Shown here: positions 18,767-27,083 of the stretch, piece by piece
Numbering within the stretch: position 1 is the stretch's first letter
How the letters are laid out: each line of letters starts with the position of its first letter
Assembly (NCBI GenBank): GCA_024636555.1
Contig: JAGXGW010000020.1
Coordinates: forward strand, 1 to 50,607
Source of the DNA: Paracoccaceae bacterium
Lineage (GTDB): Bacteria > Pseudomonadota > Alphaproteobacteria > Rhodobacterales > Rhodobacteraceae
Direction of reading: 5' to 3'
Length of the DNA: 50,607 nt
Program-made: the position numbers and the translations under genes
The notes under the pieces: generated by a model
Database searches by the model: none
Told to the model about the DNA's origin: nothing
Seen by the model: the letters and a program-made list of their open reading frames with translations, nothing else

Positions 18767-20120
18767 TCGTCTTTCTTTCCTTTTCCGGCTGCTCCTTCGC
18801 GGGGGCGGCTCCGGTTTTGGTTCCGGTTTTCGTTCCGGCCTTCACCCCGGCTTTGACCAGCGCCTTGATCCCGCGGCCAGCGGCCACAGTCTGATGCGTC
18901 GCAAACGCCTCGTGGTTCTGTTCAACCCGCGCGGGGTCGTAAAGGTAGTTCACCATCGCCCCGCAGGATTGCGCGCGGCCCTTGGGCGACAGATCGGCGG
19001 CGGCATGAACCTCGTGCACTTCGGCCCCGTTTCCCAGATGGAACCGCGCCACCGGGTCGAGCGGCTGGCCGTTCTTGCCCTTTGCCTCCAGCAGGTAGAG
19101 CGCGGCCTGACGCCGGAGCATGTCGGCATCCATATCGGCGGCGTCCCCTGCCAGCAAGGTGCGGGCCTGCGGATCGTCCTGCCCTTCCAGCCAGCGCGAC
19201 AGGCCCGGAATCGGCGAGAGCGTGACAAAAGTCTTCAGCCCCGGCACCTCGCGGCCCAGCACATCGACCACCTGTTTGATCAGCGAATTGCCAAAGGAAA
19301 TACCGCGCAGCCCCGCCTGACAGTTCGAGATCGAATAGAACACCGCCGTATCCATCTCGGCCACGGTCAGCGCCTTGCGATCCTCCGCCAGCAAGGGGCC
19401 GACAGCACCCGGAATGCCCCGTGTCAGCGCCACCTCGACAAAGATCAGCGGATCGTCCGGCATGGCCGGATGAAAGAAGGCAAAGCACCGACGGTCCGCC
19501 GGCTCCAGCCTGCGGCGCAGGTCATCCCAGCTATGGATTTCGTGCACCGCCTCGTATTCGATGATCTTTTCCAGAATATTCGCAGGGCTTTCCCAGTCAA
19601 TCCGGCGCAGCAGCAAGAACCCGCGGTTGAACCATGATGCGAACAGATGCTGGAAATCCAGATCGACCCGCGCCAGATCGGGATGCTCCTTGGCGGCCGC
19701 CATCAGATCGACCCGCATCGCCACCAGATCGGCGGTACCGCCCGGTGCCTGATTGAGCCTGCGGAGCAACTCTTGCCGGGGCGGCTCTGCCACTGTCAGC
19801 AGCTTTGACAGTTGCGCGGCCTCGCGCCCCGCGGCATAGGCCTGTGCGGCCTCAGCCACGGCTGCCGGATCAAGGTCCATCTCATCCGCCAGAAAGCGGA
19901 AAAACGCGTGTTTCTCGGCGCGTGCGGACTGACGGTAGCGCATAAGCACCTCGGCGGCGCGTTTGATCCCCGATACCTCGCCCTGCCCCGACAGCAGCGC
20001 GCGGCACAGGTCCGGCAGCGGCTTGCCGCTTGCCGCCAGTTCGCCCGCGCGCCGCCGCTCGAACAAAGTGCTGAGAAAATCACCGAGCGCCCAGCCGCCC
20101 AAATCCCATGTTCTCGCCAT
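18759..20120 (-). CDS. matA: malonyl-CoA decarboxylase
   Basis: A 453-aa enzyme that decarboxylates malonyl-CoA to acetyl-CoA. It has the N-terminal helical domain (about 1-170) and the GNAT-like catalytic domain with RRCFAFFHPAMPDDPLIFVEVALTRG, FYSISNCQAGLRGISFGNSLIKQV, and the late block RFHLGNGAEVHEVHAAADLSPKGRAQSCGAMVNYLYDP that holds the catalytic His/Ser region. A Lys/Ala/Gly-rich low-complexity tail (AGVKAGTKTGTKTG) ends the protein. The ATG shares one base with the stop of the TRAP large permease gene (TAATG). Together with matB it forms the core malonate-to-acetyl-CoA route. Confidence 0.95.
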   Translation of the reverse strand: MARTWDLGGWALGDFLSTLFERRRAGELAASGKPLPDLCRALLSGQGEVSGIKRAAEVLMRYRQSARAEKHAFFRFLADEMDLDPAAVAEAAQAYAAGREAAQLSKLLTVAEPPRQELLRRLNQAPGGTADLVAMRVDLMAAAKEHPDLARVDLDFQHLFASWFNRGFLLLRRIDWESPANILEKIIEYEAVHEIHSWDDLRRRLEPADRRCFAFFHPAMPDDPLIFVEVALTRGIPGAVGPLLAEDRKALTVAEMDTAVFYSISNCQAGLRGISFGNSLIKQVVDVLGREVPGLKTFVTLSPIPGLSRWLEGQDDPQARTLLAGDAADMDADMLRRQAALYLLEAKGKNGQPLDPVARFHLGNGAEVHEVHAAADLSPKGRAQSCGAMVNYLYDPARVEQNHEAFATHQTVAAGRGIKALVKAGVKAGTKTGTKTGAAPAKEQPEKERKTND

Positions 20121-21432
20121 TATACAGGTCCCATTACCAGATCAGGTAGCCATGTGACGATACCGGGGAAAAAGCACAAAATCACGATGGCCAGCACCAT
20201 ACAGCCGACATAGGGCAGCGATCCGACCAGAATCTTCTTCAACGGAATATCCGGTGCGATGGAATTGATCACATAGAGGTTCAACCCGACCGGGGGCGAT
20301 ATCAGCCCGATCTCCATGTTGATGGTCAGGATCACGGCAAACCAGTAGGGGTCAAACTCAGCGGCGAGGATGATGGGCAGCAGGATCGGTGCCGCCATCA
20401 GGATCACGGCGACGGGCGGCAGGAAGAACCCCGCAACCAGCAGGAAGACGTTGACGATCGCCATCAGCACCCAGCGGTTCACATCCAGATCGGAGATCCA
20501 CGCCGCAATCGACTGGGTGATGAACAGCGAGGACAGCATGTACGAGAACACGCCCGCTGCGCCGATGATGAACAGGATCATCACGGATTCGCGGGTGCTG
20601 TCGCTCAGAACGGTCCACAGCGCCTTTGGCGACCAGAGACGGTAGATCACCATCGCGATCACCAGACAGAGCAATGCCCCGACGGCGGCGGTCTCGGACG
20701 GCGTGGCGATCCCGCCATACATCGCGTAAAGCACGCCGACGATGATGATGATGAACGGGATGACACGCGGCAGGATCTCCAGCTTCTGCCGCAGGGTGTA
20801 GCTGCGTTTGGCCAGCACCTCGGCAGAGCCGTGCTGCCATGTGTGATAGATCGACCATGCCATGAACAGGCCGACCAGCAGCAGCCCCGGAATGACGCCT
20901 GACAGGAACAGCCGCCCGATGGAGGTCTCGGTCGCGATCCCGTAGACGATCATCGTGACCGAGGGCGGGATCAGGATGCCCAGTGTACCGCCCGCCGCGA
21001 TGGAGCCTGCGGCCACCTCGTCAGGATAGCCGCGCTTGCGCATCTCGGGATGCCCATCTTGCCAATGGCTGCACAGGTGGCGGGGCTGGAACCGGACATC
21101 GCGGAAAACAGCGCGCAGGCCCTGAGGTTGGACATCACCAGCCCCCCCGGCACACGGGTCAGCCAGCGCTCCAGCGCCTCGTAGAGATCGGCCCCTGCCC
21201 TGGTAGACGAGATCGCGGCCCCCATGATGATGAACATCGGGATCGACAGCAGAGCGAAAGAATTGAGCTTGCCAAAGAAAATCTCGGGCATCAGTTCCAA
21301 TGACCGCATCCCGTCGAAGACCAGCAGAAACCCTGCCGAGACGATCAGCAGCCCGGAGGCGACAGAGACACCGGAAAACAGCACGATGATGGTCATCAAT
21401 GCGACCAACAGGCCAAGCGATAAAGGGTCCAT
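20120..21432 (-). pseudogene. matM: TRAP transporter large permease (DctM/MatM type), frameshifted
   Basis: Large membrane subunit of a DctPQM TRAP transporter, split over two frames. The N-terminal about 130 residues (from MDPLSLGLLVAL to CAAIGKMGIP) are read from 21432 and then run into unrelated sequence, stopping at 20971. The rest (EMRKRGYPDEVAAGSIAAGGTLGILIPPSVT onwards to NLYVINSIAPDIP) is intact in the neighbouring frame to 20120. The join is at about 21045: a CCGGAG expected from the family reads CCGAG, i.e. one G is missing on the coding strand. With that base restored the protein would be full length and normal, which suggests a very recent mutation or a sequencing/assembly error. 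Start overlaps the small permease stop (TGATG). Confidence 0.85.
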
Positions 21433-21980
21433 CAATCGTCCTCCAGACCAAAGGCGCGATCGACGCCCAGCACCAGCGCCACGAAATCCGCCAGCAATTG
21501 CAAAAGGTAAAGGCCAAAGCCCAAGGGTAGCGCGAGATAGGGTATCCACAGCTTCGGTGCCCAGACCGTCTCGGAGCGCCAGCCGCGGTTCCATGCGAAC
21601 AGCCAGTTCTCAAAGGCGTAGAACAGGATCACGCTGACCACCGCCATCGTCATCAGCAGCACCACCCCGGCCAGTATCTTGCGCGCCCGCCCCTTGATCA
21701 AGATCGGGATCAGATCGACATTCACATGGCCGCGCAGGCTTTGCACATAAGGCAGGCCCAGCAGGGTGGCGCCGATCATCAGATAGATCACGGCTTCGGT
21801 CTGCCAGATCGTGGACTGCTCCATCACAAAACGGACAAAGATCATCTGGCAGGTGATCAGCACAGAGAAAAGGATCATCACCGCCGAGATCCATCCGCAG
21901 ACCGTGGACAGGCCCTTGATCAGGCGTAATATCAGGTAACCACCAGTGCTGGCGGCACGGGTCGTGGGCAGGGTTGCCAT
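21432..21980 (-). CDS. matQ: TRAP transporter small permease (DctQ/MatQ type)
   Basis: A 182-aa protein with four predicted helices. Seen are the first helix VCGWISAVMILFSVLITCQMIFVRFVM, the DctQ pattern WQTEAVIYLMIGATLLGLPYVQSLRGHVNVDL (the RGHVNVD block is the family hallmark) and WIPYLALPLGFGLYLLQLLADFVALVLG. It partners the large permease downstream and the binding protein upstream, from which it is separated by an 83-nt spacer with a strong hairpin. The malonate assignment rests on matA/matB context. Confidence 0.92.
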   Translation of the reverse strand: MATLPTTRAASTGGYLILRLIKGLSTVCGWISAVMILFSVLITCQMIFVRFVMEQSTIWQTEAVIYLMIGATLLGLPYVQSLRGHVNVDLIPILIKGRARKILAGVVLLMTMAVVSVILFYAFENWLFAWNRGWRSETVWAPKLWIPYLALPLGFGLYLLQLLADFVALVLGVDRAFGLEDD

Positions 21981-22011
21981 AAGCGGCTCCGGGTATGTTG
22001 GGGGTTTCGGG

Positions 22012-22039
22012 GGCCGGGCAATCAGAAAACTGCCCGGCC
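22012..22039 (-). promoter_or_regulatory. intercistronic hairpin between malonate-type binding protein and permease genes
   Basis: Perfect 9-bp inverted repeat GGCCGGGCA / TGCCCGGCC with a 10-nt loop, 24 nt after the binding-protein stop. No T-run follows on the transcribed strand. Likely an mRNA-stability or attenuation element favouring expression of the binding protein. Confidence 0.65.
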
Positions 22040-22063
22040 GGTCACGGTTTCAGACGGGGGGGA

Positions 22064-23053
22064 TCACTCGACCGAAAGGGCCATATCCAGCAGCGCCTGA
22101 CCGTTCGGAACGCTGTCCGCGAACGCCTTGTAAGAGCTTTCCTTGGCCAGTGCGAGCCATGCATCGAAATCGTCCTGCGTCATTTCCGCGATCTCGACAC
22201 CGGCGGACTCGAACACTTCGACGGAGGCCGCATCCTCGGCCTTGGCTTCGGCCAGATACCATGCTTCGGCCTTCTCGGCGGCTGTTGTCAGCGCTTCTTT
22301 CTGCGCGTCGCTCAGCCCGTCAAAGGTGGATTTGTTCATCAGGACAGGCTGGTACATGAACCACAGCGCCACATCGCCCGCAGGGGTGTAGCACTTTACC
22401 TGCTCTTGCAGACGGAACGAGGCAAAGGACGAAGACGAGGTGTTGACCGCCTGAAGTACGCCGGTCTGCATCGCGTTATAGATCTCGGACGAGGCCATCG
22501 AAGAGATCGACGCACCGGCAGCCGCCAGCATCTCCTCGAAGGACTTGCCTGCCGCGCGGGTGCTCAACCCGTTCACATGCTCGGGCCGCGTGATGCAATC
22601 GCCGACGCTGGCAAACCCGCCCGCCAGATAGCCGTGCACCAGCACCATGATGTCATCCTCGGCGAGGATCTTCTCGATCTCTTCCATGAACGGGCTTTCG
22701 TTCAGCCGCGCCGCATGGTCGTGGTTCTTCACCAGTCCCGGCATCAGGGTCAGGTTGTATTCGCCGCGCTGGCCGCCGGAATAGGACAGCGGATAGACGA
22801 TCATGTCGATCTGTCCGCGCGACAGCGGGTTGTATTGCTCGCGCGCCTTCAGCAGGGATTCGGATGGAAAGATGCGGATGTCCAGATCCACATCGGCGGC
22901 CGCCACGTCATTGGCGATCATCTCGGCCACCTTGTGGCGCACATCGCCCGTGGACCATTGATGCGAAAGGCGCAGTTCGGTGGCATTGGCGGCGGACAGC
23001 CCCATGCCGAATACCGCAAGTGCCACTGCTGCGGCGTAAGTTCTGATAGCCAT
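22064..23053 (-). CDS. matP: TRAP transporter solute-binding protein (DctP/MatP type)
   Basis: Periplasmic binding protein of 329 aa. A Sec signal peptide (MAIRTYAAAVALAVFGMGLSAANA) ends near residue 24, followed by TELRLSHQWSTGDVRHKVAEMIANDV. The DctP core includes RIFPSESLLKAREQYNPLSRGQIDM, STRAAGKSFEEML and the late NTSSSSFASFRLQEQVKCYT. The start at 23053 has GGGAGGA upstream; longer in-frame forms lack a signal peptide. It is the first gene of the mat operon and diverges from the GntR regulator across a TTGTATACAA palindrome. The ligand is probably malonate by context. Confidence 0.93.
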   Translation of the reverse strand: MAIRTYAAAVALAVFGMGLSAANATELRLSHQWSTGDVRHKVAEMIANDVAAADVDLDIRIFPSESLLKAREQYNPLSRGQIDMIVYPLSYSGGQRGEYNLTLMPGLVKNHDHAARLNESPFMEEIEKILAEDDIMVLVHGYLAGGFASVGDCITRPEHVNGLSTRAAGKSFEEMLAAAGASISSMASSEIYNAMQTGVLQAVNTSSSSFASFRLQEQVKCYTPAGDVALWFMYQPVLMNKSTFDGLSDAQKEALTTAAEKAEAWYLAEAKAEDAASVEVFESAGVEIAEMTQDDFDAWLALAKESSYKAFADSVPNGQALLDMALSVE

Positions 23054-23137
23054 GTTATCCTCCCAGATAGATACGCTGCGGGCTCCCTCCCGCAATCTGT
23101 CTGATCCTGCGCGGCTTTGCATTCTATGTCAAACTTT

Positions 23138-23147
23138 TTGTATACAA
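23138..23147. promoter_or_regulatory. GntR/FadR-type operator TTGTATACAA in the divergent mat promoter
   Basis: Perfect 10-bp palindrome midway between matP (start 23053) and the GntR gene (start 23192). On the matP strand it reads TCTTGTATACA, closely resembling the site I recall for MatR of Rhizobium leguminosarum (TCTTGTATACACGA). Autoregulation and malonate-responsive derepression are inferred. Confidence 0.7.
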
Positions 23148-23191
23148 GATTTTGATTGCCGAAAATCTCCGGCCTGCATATCATCGCATAC

Positions 23192-23881
23192 ATGAATACA
23201 CGGATGGCCGATCACGTGCGCGAAGCACTGGAACAGATGATCATCACCGGCGAGTTCGCCGATGGCGAGCGGCTGGACGAGATCCGGCTGGCCGAGCGGT
23301 TCAACGTCTCGCGTACGCCCCTGCGGGAGGCGTTTCAGGTGCTGGCCGCGTCCGGGCTGGTGGAACTGCTGCCGCGCCGCGGCGCGTTCGTGCGTCATCC
23401 CGCCTTTCACGAGATGATCGAGATGTTCGAGGTCATGGCGGAGATGGAGGCGTTCTGCGGGAGGCTGGCGGCGAGGCGTGTCACGCCGGAAGTGCTGGCC
23501 GAGATCAGGGCGACGGTCATCGCCTGCGAGGCGGCTGTCGAGGCGGGAGATACGGACGGGTATTACCGCGAGAACGAGCGCTTTCACCACCTGATCTACA
23601 CTGCCTCGGGCAACGAGTTTCTGGCAGGCGAGGCGCAACGCCTGCACCGCCGGCTGCAACCGTTCCGGCGCATGCAGTTGCGGGTACGGGGCCGGATGGC
23701 ACAATCGCTGACCGAGCACCGCCAGATCCTCGATGCGCTGGAAGCCGGAGACAGCGTCACCGCCGAGGCCGTTTTGCGCGACCACGTGGCGGTTCAGGGC
23801 AGCAAGTTCAACGATCTGATTGCCAGCTACAAGCAATCCAACCTGCGCGCCAAACCGCAGCCGGTGGCGATGCGCGGCTGA
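23192..23881 (+). CDS. matR: GntR family (FadR/FCD subgroup) transcriptional regulator, probable malonate regulator
   Basis: A 229-aa regulator. Residues about 5-70 are the GntR winged helix (REALEQMIITGEFADGERLDEIRLAERFNVSRTPLREAFQVLAASGLVELLPRRGAFV), and the rest is the all-helical FCD ligand domain with EMAEMEAFCGRLAA, NERFHHLIYTASGN, and TEHRQILDALEAGD; the His residues of the metal/ligand site (NERFHHLIY, EHRQIL) are visible. ATG at 23192 is chosen; an upstream TTG at 23156 adds 12 residues and lies close to the operator. It is divergent from the mat transport/catabolic operon and has the TTGTATACAA site 45 bp upstream. Confidence 0.88.
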   Translation: MNTRMADHVREALEQMIITGEFADGERLDEIRLAERFNVSRTPLREAFQVLAASGLVELLPRRGAFVRHPAFHEMIEMFEVMAEMEAFCGRLAARRVTPEVLAEIRATVIACEAAVEAGDTDGYYRENERFHHLIYTASGNEFLAGEAQRLHRRLQPFRRMQLRVRGRMAQSLTEHRQILDALEAGDSVTAEAVLRDHVAVQGSKFNDLIASYKQSNLRAKPQPVAMRG

Positions 23882-24019
23882 GGCGTGCTGCCCGTGTCCT
23901 ATCGTGGGACAGCTTTCTGATAAAGCATTTTGAAGACGTTACGCGGACGCATTCACCAAAAACTACCCTATGCCCCCCGCCGCACAGCGCGTTCGGCACG
24001 GGCTTGAGCGGAGTCTGTC

Positions 24020-24559
24020 TCAGTTCGCTGCGAACAGGACGAGCGTGCCTAACATATAGACCAGAACGCCACCGCCGATCAGGACGAGATGCAGATTGGT
24101 GAGCACGGCGGCCTTGGCGATGGACTTGGCCTGATGGAACGTGTCGGGCCATGTGTAGCTGACGAAATCGCCTTGGGTAAAGACCGCCTTGATCCGGCCC
24201 TTGTCATCCACGACGGGAAGACGGCGGAATCTTTCGTTGGACATCATCCGCATCCAGTCGAGCATGCTGTCATCCTCGCGCGCGACGCGGGGATTTTCTG
24301 TCATGATCTCGGAGAGTTTTGTGGTGTTCGGGTCTTTGCCCTTGCCGACAAGTTTGATCATGATGTCGCGTTCGGTCACGACGCCGATCACGACATCTTC
24401 CGGATCGGTAATGATAACGCAGCCATAATTCTTCTCGGACATCTGGGCCACCGCGTCGGCGACCATGCGATCAGGCGGGCAGGTCAGGGGTTTGGGTTTG
24501 TGGGGATATTCAGACCGGTCCATCAGGCGCGTGCCGGGGCGAACGGATTGAGTTGCCAT
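24020..24559 (-). CDS. CBS-domain pair protein with C-terminal membrane anchor
   Basis: A 179-aa protein with two CBS motifs: residues about 20-75 (MVADAVAQMSEKNYGCVIITDPEDVVIGVVTERDIM) and 82-140 (KLSEIMTENPRVAREDDSMLDWMRMMSNERFRRLPVVDDKGRIKAVFTQGDFV). CBS pairs usually sense adenosyl nucleotides. The unusual part is the last about 30 residues, a hydrophobic segment (LTNLHLVLIGGGVLVYMLGTLVLFAA) that looks like one transmembrane helix, so it may be tail-anchored to the inner membrane. It is monocistronic, convergent with the GntR gene, with no obvious partner. Confidence 0.85.
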   Translation of the reverse strand: MATQSVRPGTRLMDRSEYPHKPKPLTCPPDRMVADAVAQMSEKNYGCVIITDPEDVVIGVVTERDIMIKLVGKGKDPNTTKLSEIMTENPRVAREDDSMLDWMRMMSNERFRRLPVVDDKGRIKAVFTQGDFVSYTWPDTFHQAKSIAKAAVLTNLHLVLIGGGVLVYMLGTLVLFAAN

Positions 24560-24751
24560 GGAACTGTCTCCTTTTCTGTTCAGACAAGGTCAGCCGTGTG
24601 ACAATCAAACTTAGCGCATTTTAGGATTGTGGCGAAATTTTTTTGGTTCGGGAGGGTGATTTGAGGGCAATGACCCGCCCATCGATCGGCAACATGACCG
24701 TGAGGATCGGAGCCGGAAATAGGCAAAGGTGCCGGCTCTACGGGCAGGGCG

Positions 24752-25189
24752 TCAGTTCTTCAGATGGTCGCGCAACAGGGCCACGTTGCGTGTGTTGCTT
24801 TTGACCCGAACGTCCAGAATGTCGCCTGCGAAAGGCACCAGCCCGACCAGCCAGTCGATGCCGATATTGCCGACCATGCGGGCGAGAACGGATTTTGACG
24901 CCCCCATGTCATGCGCCTCGCGCAGGATGAAAACGGCGGGCGCTATGGCAAGCGTATCGCCGATGACCGGCACGAGCCCCAGAATCGGATCCCAACCGAA
25001 CCGGATGCGCGTGAACGGAAACCGGAACACACGATCCATGCGGCGGGCCAGCCCATCGAGCCGGTCAAGCCGCTTTGCCCGCTTGAGATGGTCTGCGGTG
25101 TCCCTGCGCCCGGGCGCTGTGCGGGAGGGGTCACCCCTCCGGCTGGGCTGTTCGTGCAACCGCGTCCGGCGGGAATTGGGCGGCCTCAT
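24752..25189 (-). CDS. DUF4112 domain-containing protein
   Basis: A 145-aa protein of unknown function. The first 30 residues are basic and Arg/Pro-rich (MRPPNSRRTRLHEQPSRRGD). The DUF4112 core follows: LDGLARRMDRVFRFPFTRIRFGWDPILGLVPVIGDTLAIAPAVFIL and IGIDWLVGLVPFAGDILDV, two internally similar GLVP-x-x-GD segments that are probably membrane-associated. It ends VRVKSNTRNVALLRDHL. It overlaps the YqaE gene upstream by ATGA, so the two small membrane proteins are probably made together, perhaps in envelope stress. The function is not known. Confidence 0.85.
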   Translation of the reverse strand: MRPPNSRRTRLHEQPSRRGDPSRTAPGRRDTADHLKRAKRLDRLDGLARRMDRVFRFPFTRIRFGWDPILGLVPVIGDTLAIAPAVFILREAHDMGASKSVLARMVGNIGIDWLVGLVPFAGDILDVRVKSNTRNVALLRDHLKN

Positions 25190-25359
25190 GCAGCGCTACG
25201 CCCTTTTCTGGCAATGATGTAGACGGCATGCACGATGCCGGGGATATAGCCCAAAAGTGTAAGCAGGATGTTGATCCAGAAATGCTTGCCCAGACCTTCT
25301 TGCAAAAAGACGCCAAGCGGCGGCAACAGAATGGCGACGATGATGCGTAAGATATCCAT
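25186..25359 (-). CDS. YqaE/Pmp3 family small membrane protein
   Basis: A 57-aa two-helix membrane protein: MDILRIIVAILLPPLGVFLQEGLGKHFWINILLTLLGYIPGIVHAVYIIA. The LPPLGVFLQ and LLGYIPGIVHAVY blocks define the Pmp3/YqaE family, linked in yeast and plants to cation homeostasis and salt or cold stress, while in bacteria its role is little defined. The start at 25359 is set by the conserved N-terminus. Longer in-frame starts add low-complexity sequence. It is the first gene of the pair with DUF4112. Confidence 0.9.
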   Translation of the reverse strand: MDILRIIVAILLPPLGVFLQEGLGKHFWINILLTLLGYIPGIVHAVYIIARKGRSAA

Positions 25360-25587
25360 TTTGGTGTTCCGTTTCTTGCTGCGGGATAGACGACTAACGC
25401 CGGGTGCGTCTGTTCGTTCCGGCAGAGGGCTTTTTTCGCGGCGATGCCGGCGAAGTGTGCGTCCCGCACAACGCGAAAGCGCACGGCATAGCCGCGCGCT
25501 CGAAGTCACGCCCCCCCCTTGCGGCGATTGTCCAGGTGCGGTGCCCGGCGCGGGTGTGCGGGTCACGCGACCCGCGCCTGCCCTCAT

Positions 25588-26289
25588 TCACACCGACAGA
25601 TACGCGTCCCTGATCTCGGGCTGGGCGTTCAGCGATTCCAATGTGCCGTGGAATTTCTGCGCGCCGGCTTCGATGATCACCGCCATATCGGCCACGGCGC
25701 GGGCGAAATGCAGGTTCTGTTCGGACAAAAGCACCGTCAGCCCCTCGGATTTCAGTTGCAGGATGACGCGGGCCATCTGTTCCACGATCACCGGCGCGAT
25801 GCCCTCGCTGGGTTCGTCCAGCAGCACGAAGCTGGGATTGCCCATCAGCGTGCGCGCGATGGTGAGCATCTGCTGTTCGCCGCCCGACATTTCCTTGCCC
25901 CGGTTGTGGCGGCGCTCGGCCAGATTGGGGAACAGGTCGAACAGCATATCGCGGGTCCATGTCACCGTGTCTTCGCGCGCGGGCTGGCGGCCCACCTCGA
26001 GGTTTTCCAGCACGGTCAGATCGGTAAAGATGCGCCGGTCCTCGGGCACATAGCCCAGCCCCAGCTTGGCCACCTTATGCGGCGGCAGCCCCACCAGATC
26101 ATGCCCCTGGAACCGGATGGAACCGCCGCGCGGCACGACCAGTTGCATGATGGATTTCATCGTGGTGGATTTGCCCGCCCCGTTGCGGCCCAACAGGGCC
26201 GTCACCTGACCGCGCGCGACCGAGAAGGTCAGGTCGCTGAGGACATGGGCCTTGGCGTAGAAGCTGTTGACTGAGGCGAGTTCAAGCAT
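25588..26289 (-). CDS. livF: branched-chain-amino-acid-type ABC transporter ATP-binding protein (LivF family)
   Basis: A 233-aa ATPase with Walker A GRNGAGKST, Q-loop, signature MSGGEQQM, Walker B FVLLDEPSEGIAP and a switch His region SEQNLHFA. The start MLELASVNSFYAKAHVL at 26289 is chosen because family members start there and the upstream extension is out of the domain; it overlaps LivG by 8 nt. It energises the fused LivHM permease. HAAT-family importers take up branched-chain amino acids but also amides, urea and aromatic acids. Context (a Rieske oxygenase gene at the head of the operon) suggests a catabolic substrate here. Confidence 0.92.
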   Translation of the reverse strand: MLELASVNSFYAKAHVLSDLTFSVARGQVTALLGRNGAGKSTTMKSIMQLVVPRGGSIRFQGHDLVGLPPHKVAKLGLGYVPEDRRIFTDLTVLENLEVGRQPAREDTVTWTRDMLFDLFPNLAERRHNRGKEMSGGEQQMLTIARTLMGNPSFVLLDEPSEGIAPVIVEQMARVILQLKSEGLTVLLSEQNLHFARAVADMAVIIEAGAQKFHGTLESLNAQPEIRDAYLSV

Positions 26290-27061
26290 GCTGGCCCTCT
26301 TCGGCGGGATTGAACAGGGTGCCGCCGCCCAGATACACCTCCTGGACACGGGGATCGTTGCGGATCTCGTCGACGCTGCCATTGGCGATCAACTGGCCAC
26401 GGTTCAGCACCATGACGCGGTGGGCATGGGCAAAGACCACATCCATGTCATGCTCGGTGAACAGCACACTGACGCCACGGTCACGCACGATATCGGCGGT
26501 GAGCTTCATTAGCGCGACCCGTTCGCGCGGGGCCATGCCGGCGGTGGGTTCGTCCATCAGCAGCAGGCTTGGCTCATGCGCCAGCGCGATGGCAAGCTCC
26601 AGCCGTTTGAGGTCGCCATAGGCCAGCACGGCGCAATGCCGATCCGCCTGATCGGCCATGCCGACAAGGCCGAGCAGATCGAGCGCCTGATCGCGGTAAA
26701 GGCGGTGGGCATAGGGCAGGATCGAGAACACCCGCCCGTTATGCGAGATCAGCGCCATCTGCACATTCTCGGCCACGGTCATCGAGGCATAGGTGCCGGT
26801 GATCTGGAAGGTCCGCCCCACGCCCATCCGCCAGATCTGGCGGGGGCCATGGCCGGACAGATTCGTGCCGTTGAGCCAGACAGTGCCCGCGCTGGGTTTG
26901 AGCTGCCCCATCAGCATGTTGAAACAGGTGGATTTGCCCGCGCCATTGGGACCGATCATCGCCAGCAGCTCGCCCTTTTGCAGCGCGAAGGAGACATCCT
27001 GCACCGCCTTGATCGCGCCGAAGGATTTCGACAGGCCGCGGGTTTCCAGAACGATGCTCAT
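26282..27061 (-). CDS. livG: branched-chain-amino-acid-type ABC transporter ATP-binding protein (LivG family)
   Basis: A 259-aa ATPase with Walker A GPNGAGKST, the LivG-typical insertion after the Q-loop (GVGRTFQITGTYASMTVAENVQMALISHNGRVF), Walker B SLLLMDEPTAGMAPRER and the switch FTEHDMDVVFAHAHRVMVLNRGQ. The usual LSGGQ-like signature is replaced by VLAYGDLKRLELA, which is the normal LivG variant (YGxxRxLE). It lies 22 nt after the permease gene and overlaps LivF by 8 nt. Confidence 0.92.
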   Translation of the reverse strand: MSIVLETRGLSKSFGAIKAVQDVSFALQKGELLAMIGPNGAGKSTCFNMLMGQLKPSAGTVWLNGTNLSGHGPRQIWRMGVGRTFQITGTYASMTVAENVQMALISHNGRVFSILPYAHRLYRDQALDLLGLVGMADQADRHCAVLAYGDLKRLELAIALAHEPSLLLMDEPTAGMAPRERVALMKLTADIVRDRGVSVLFTEHDMDVVFAHAHRVMVLNRGQLIANGSVDEIRNDPRVQEVYLGGGTLFNPAEEGQHA

Positions 27062-27083
27062 GCGCCCAACTCCGTGATCTTTC

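Noticed and set aside
21030..21060. Programmed ribosomal frameshifting in the TRAP permease gene
   Set aside because: No slippery heptamer or downstream structure was seen, and TRAP permeases are not known to use recoding. A one-base loss or sequencing error is simpler.
23895..23911. TGTCC/GGACA stem between the convergent GntR and CBS genes as a terminator
   Set aside because: Only 5 bp of pairing and no clear T-run; chance occurrence is likely.
25456..25470. TGTGCG/CGCACA stem in the 228-bp spacer after livF as a terminator
   Set aside because: It is a short 6-bp stem over 100 nt past the stop with no T-run. Nothing else was recognised in that spacer.
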